This document shows, piece by piece, positions 21,734 to 23,957 of a stretch of DNA of 23,957 bases. The notes beneath the pieces are model-generated. The model did not search any database, was not told where the DNA came from, and saw only the letters and a list, made by a program, of their open reading frames with translations. The DNA comes from Bacteroidales bacterium UBA6431 (GTDB lineage Bacteria > Bacteroidota > Bacteroidia > Bacteroidales > UBA932): the NCBI GenBank assembly GCA_002439095.1, contig DJOT01000029.1:1-23957 (forward strand), written 5' to 3'. Position 1 is the first letter of the stretch; every line of letters starts with the position of its first letter. The translations under genes were made by a program, and so were the position numbers.

Positions 21734-22954
21734 TTATTCGGCGTAGAGGCTGATGATGTTGAGGATGACCTTGGATGCTTTCTCCATGCTCTCCACCGGC
21801 ACCCACTCGTAGCGTCCGTGGAAGTTCAGCCCTCCGGCGAAGATGTTCGGGCACGGGAGACCTCTGAATGAGAGGTTCGCCCCGTCGGTGCCGCCGCGTA
21901 TCGGCTGGATGTGCGGCTTGATTCCGGCCATCTCCATGGCTTTCACCGCCTTCTCCACCACGTGGTAGTGCGGCTCCACCTGCTCGCGCATGTTGTAATA
22001 CTGGTCCTTGAGGGTCACGGTCACGCAGTCTTTGCCGTATCGGAGGTTGATGAAGGCTGCGCACTCGTTGATGACTTCCTTCTTGCGCTCGAATTTGGCC
22101 CTGTCATGGTCCCTTATTATATAGGTGAGGGTGGTCTCTTCCACGCTGCCCTTGCAGGCGACGATATGGAAGAAGCCCTCGTAGTCCTGGGTGCACTCCG
22201 GCCTCTGGTCCTGTGGGAGAAGGGAGATGAACTCGTTGGCTATGATGATGGAGTTGAGCATCTTGCCTTTGGCGTATCCGGGATGGACATTGCGGCCCTG
22301 GATGTGCACGACGGCAGATGCGGCGTTGAAGTTCTCGAACTCGAGTTCTCCGACCTCGCCCCCGTCCATGGTATATCCGTAGTCCGCACCGAACTTCTTG
22401 ACGTCGAACTTGACTACGCCGCGTCCGATTTCCTCGTCTGGGGTGAAGCCGATCTTGATGTCACCGTGCTTGAACTCCGGGTGCTCCACGATGTACTGCA
22501 CTGCGTCCATTATCTCGGCCACACCGGCCTTGTCGTCCGCTCCGAGCAGGGTCGTGCCGTCAGTGGTGATGATGGTCTCCCCCTTGTGTGCGAGGAGTTC
22601 CGGGAAGTCAGAGACTTTGAGGCTGAGCCCGTCCACTCCCTTGAGAGGGATGTCCGAACCGTCATAGTTGCTGATTATCTGAGGCTTGATGTCTGCTCCG
22701 GATGCATCAGGGGCGGTGTCCACATGGGCAATGAAGCCCACGGCCGGCACTTTCTTGCTGATATTTGAGGGGATGGAGGCCATGACATAGCCCCATTCGT
22801 CGAGCTCCGCCTTGACTCCGAGAGCATTGAGCTCGTCGCTGAGGAGTCTGAGCAGGTTGAGCTCTTTTTCGGCTGACGGCTGGCTTTCACTTTCTTCGTT
22901 GGACTGCGTGTCTATCGCGACATAGCGCAGGAATCTGTCTTTGATATTTTCCAT
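21734..22954 (-). CDS. pepT: Peptidase T (tripeptide aminopeptidase)
   Basis: Predicted 406 residues (E. coli PepT has 408). This M20 metallopeptidase removes the N-terminal residue from tripeptides in the cytoplasm, using two zinc ions. The ligands and catalytic residues are visible: H77 and D79 (AHVDT), D140 (GADDKAG), E174 and E175 (TPDEE), D197 (TMDGGE), and the C-terminal histidine in GGLNFHGRYEW. GRNVHPGYAKGKM and RGGTDGANLSFRGLPCPN also match the family. I chose the ATG at 22954, giving MENIKDRFLRYVAIDTQS; the frame is open further upstream but the extension is not PepT-like. It is convergent with the OPT transporter gene and divergent from the 23S rRNA gene. Both flanking genes may serve peptide use. 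Confidence 0.96.
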   Translation of the reverse strand: MENIKDRFLRYVAIDTQSNEESESQPSAEKELNLLRLLSDELNALGVKAELDEWGYVMASIPSNISKKVPAVGFIAHVDTAPDASGADIKPQIISNYDGSDIPLKGVDGLSLKVSDFPELLAHKGETIITTDGTTLLGADDKAGVAEIMDAVQYIVEHPEFKHGDIKIGFTPDEEIGRGVVKFDVKKFGADYGYTMDGGEVGELEFENFNAASAVVHIQGRNVHPGYAKGKMLNSIIIANEFISLLPQDQRPECTQDYEGFFHIVACKGSVEETTLTYIIRDHDRAKFERKKEVINECAAFINLRYGKDCVTVTLKDQYYNMREQVEPHYHVVEKAVKAMEMAGIKPHIQPIRGGTDGANLSFRGLPCPNIFAGGLNFHGRYEWVPVESMEKASKVILNIISLYAE

Positions 22955-22981
22955 ATATTTGATGTTTGTGTCTTTCCGTTG

Positions 22982-23013
22982 CAAACATGTAAATTTAGCA
23001 AATTTGCCGGAAA
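22982..23013 (-). promoter_or_regulatory. Weak candidate promoter of pepT
   Basis: Minus strand TTTC, 20 nt and CATGTTTG (22989-22982), one mismatch in each box. The start would be near 22976, about 22 nt before the pepT ATG. A palindrome GCAAATTTGC (22998-23007) lies inside and could be an operator. Tentative. Confidence 0.3.
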
Positions 23014-23087
23014 TGCCACTCTTGCGGAGGCCGGAGAGCGCCGCGTGGAGCGTGGAGTCAAGATTTTTTAAAAAAGTCGAGAAAAAG

Positions 23088-23118
23088 TTTGCACTTTCAA
23101 TTTTAATGACTACCTTTG
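23088..23118 (+). promoter_or_regulatory. Promoter of the 23S rRNA gene
   Basis: TTTG (23088-23091), 19 nt and TACCTTTG (23111-23118): an exact match to the phylum consensus. Upstream lies an A/T tract (TTTTTTAAAAAA at 23064-23075) of the kind that acts as an UP element at rRNA promoters. The start is expected near 23125. Confidence 0.8.
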
Positions 23119-23124
23119 CAATCC

Positions 23125-23304
23125 CTTTCGGGGGAGAACAAAAGATCATTGACAATACTGAGAGAGAAACGAGGTAAGAAAGATAGAAATTAGATTAGTC
23201 TGAGTAAATTGTGAAAGAATCGAGTCTTATCGGTTCCGAAGGATTGAGGGACTACAATTTCAGAAAAGAAGAATAGGCGAGAAAGACAGAAATGTCGATT
23301 CACA
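23125..23304 (+). promoter_or_regulatory. Leader of the 23S rRNA precursor
   Basis: About 180 nt with no gene, purine-rich, between the promoter and the 23S rRNA. It begins with a small CCC/GGG hairpin (around 23123-23132), then GATCATTGACAATACTG (around 23145-23161). That element resembles the ATTGACA-type leader/spacer sequences seen before rRNA genes in this phylum and is probably involved in antitermination or processing. A TCGGTTCCGA hairpin lies near 23229-23238. No tRNA is present. The partner strand for a 23S processing stem would lie beyond the window. Confidence 0.5.
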
Positions 23305-23957
23305 CGAGAGAAAGAGGAGAAGGGCGAACGGGGGATGCCTAGGCTTCCGGAAGCGAGGAAGGACGTGGTAAGCTGCGAAAAGCTCCGGGGATCCGCAAAC
23401 GGGAAGTGATCCGGAGGTGTCCGAATGGGGAAACCCGCACGCATGAAGTGCGTGCAGCGCGCGAGCGCGGCGAACGCAGGGAACTGAAACATCTTAGTAC
23501 CTGCAGGAGAAGAAAGAAATATCGATTCCCTGAGTAGTGGCGAGCGAAAGGGGAGGAGCCTAAACCGTGTGCGTCAAGGCGCATGCGGGGTTGTAGGAGT
23601 TTCCATAAAGAGCATGTCAGGAACCGGAACCGTCTGGAAAGTCGGTCCGCAGAGGGTGAGAGGCCCGTACGGGTAACGTGTCATGCTTGAGGGGACCACC
23701 TGAGTAGGGCGGGGCACGAGGAATCCTGTCCGAATCCGCGGGGACCATCCCGCAAGGCTGAATATTACCGGAAGACCGATAGTGAACCAGTACCGTGAGG
23801 GAAAGGTGGGAAGGACCCCGAACAGGGGAGTGAAAGAGAACCTGAAACCGTTCGTCTACAAGCGGTCGGAGCCGAGAGGCGACGGCGTGCCTTTTGCATA
23901 ATGAGCCTACGAGTTGCGTCACGCCGGCGAGGTTAAGCCCTTAAGGGGCGTCAGCCG
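23305..23957 (+). rRNA. 23S ribosomal RNA, 5' part (runs off the window)
   Basis: Matches the 5' region of bacterial 23S rRNA in order: GGATGCCTAGGC, GAAGGACGTGGTAAGCTGCG, CCGAATGGGGAAACCC, GGGAACTGAAACATCTTAGT, GTAGTGGCGAGCGAA, CGTCTGGAAAG, TGAGTAGGGCGGGGCACG, GGGGACCATCCCGCAAGGCT, ACCGATAGTGAACCAGTACC, GTGAGGGAAAGG, GAACCTGAAACCG and CCTTTTGCATAATG. By counting back from GGATGCC (23333) the mature 5' end should lie near 23305-23310; the exact base is uncertain. Domain I and the start of domain II are present; the rest lies beyond 23957. It is not preceded by 16S rRNA or spacer tRNAs but by its own promoter, and upstream lies pepT on the other strand. Confidence 0.96.

Noticed and set aside
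21911..22768. 285-codon plus-strand frame opposite pepT
   Set aside because: pepT has all catalytic motifs in its own frame; the opposite translation is not recognisable.
23190..23922. Minus-strand open frames inside the rRNA leader and 23S gene
   Set aside because: They lie within structural RNA and have no protein-like features.
1..23957. CRISPR array, prophage, transposon or defence system
   Set aside because: I saw no regularly spaced repeats, transposase, integrase or known defence gene; nearly all sequence is taken by housekeeping or envelope genes.

Overview
The window looks like a Bacteroidota chromosome, most likely Bacteroidales. Gene starts lack Shine-Dalgarno sites. Promoters follow the phylum's TTTG-N19-21-TAnnTTTG pattern. 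The protein set is typical of the phylum: 331-residue EF-Ts, b558-type SdhC, an OstA-like LPS-transport protein, a Bacteroidota-type OPT transporter, an anaerobic sulfatase maturase and a surA pair. The moderately GC-rich coding sequence would fit a Rikenellaceae-like or uncultured gut lineage, but I cannot fix the genus. It is mostly a housekeeping region. I see no defence island, prophage, insertion sequence or CRISPR array.

Layout: (1) 1-222 holds a tiny minus-strand unit made of a promoter, a 26-codon ORF that looks like the N-terminus of UMP kinase (pyrH), and a terminator. It is divergent from sdhC (223-948), which stands without sdhA/sdhB. (2) 962-3940 is the ribosomal operon rplM-rpsI-rpsB-tsf. 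It has its own promoter, a structured leader before rpsB and a terminator. (3) 3955-8437 holds a small predicted outer-membrane barrel, convergent ispF, and a coupled run: 100-residue membrane protein, mutL, rhomboid protease, tsaC. (4) 8467-10564 is rsmE-radA on the minus strand. (5) 10609-10898 is a tRNA-Gln/tRNA-Met unit with promoter and terminator; the tRNA-Met has an abnormal T-loop. (6) 10924-14955 holds a sulfatase maturase, a NlpC/P60 wall peptidase, a 93-residue protein and a PBP4-type D,D-carboxypeptidase. (7) 14980-21609 is an envelope-biogenesis run: a SurA-like lipoprotein, SurA, OstA-like protein and OPT transporter, with two coding overlaps. (8) 21734-22954 is pepT on the minus strand. 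(9) 23088-23957 is a promoter, a leader and the 5' part of a 23S rRNA gene.

The most unusual point is that the 23S rRNA gene starts from its own promoter, back-to-back with pepT. No 16S rRNA or spacer tRNA lies upstream, so the rRNA genes appear unlinked at this locus. Other points worth a second look are the pyrH-like fragment, the lone sdhC, a terminator overlapping the rplM promoter, the rpsI-rpsB leader RNA, the tRNA-Met T-loop, several promoters that predict leaderless mRNAs, an 89-nt coding overlap, and a MutL whose endonuclease motif is degraded.
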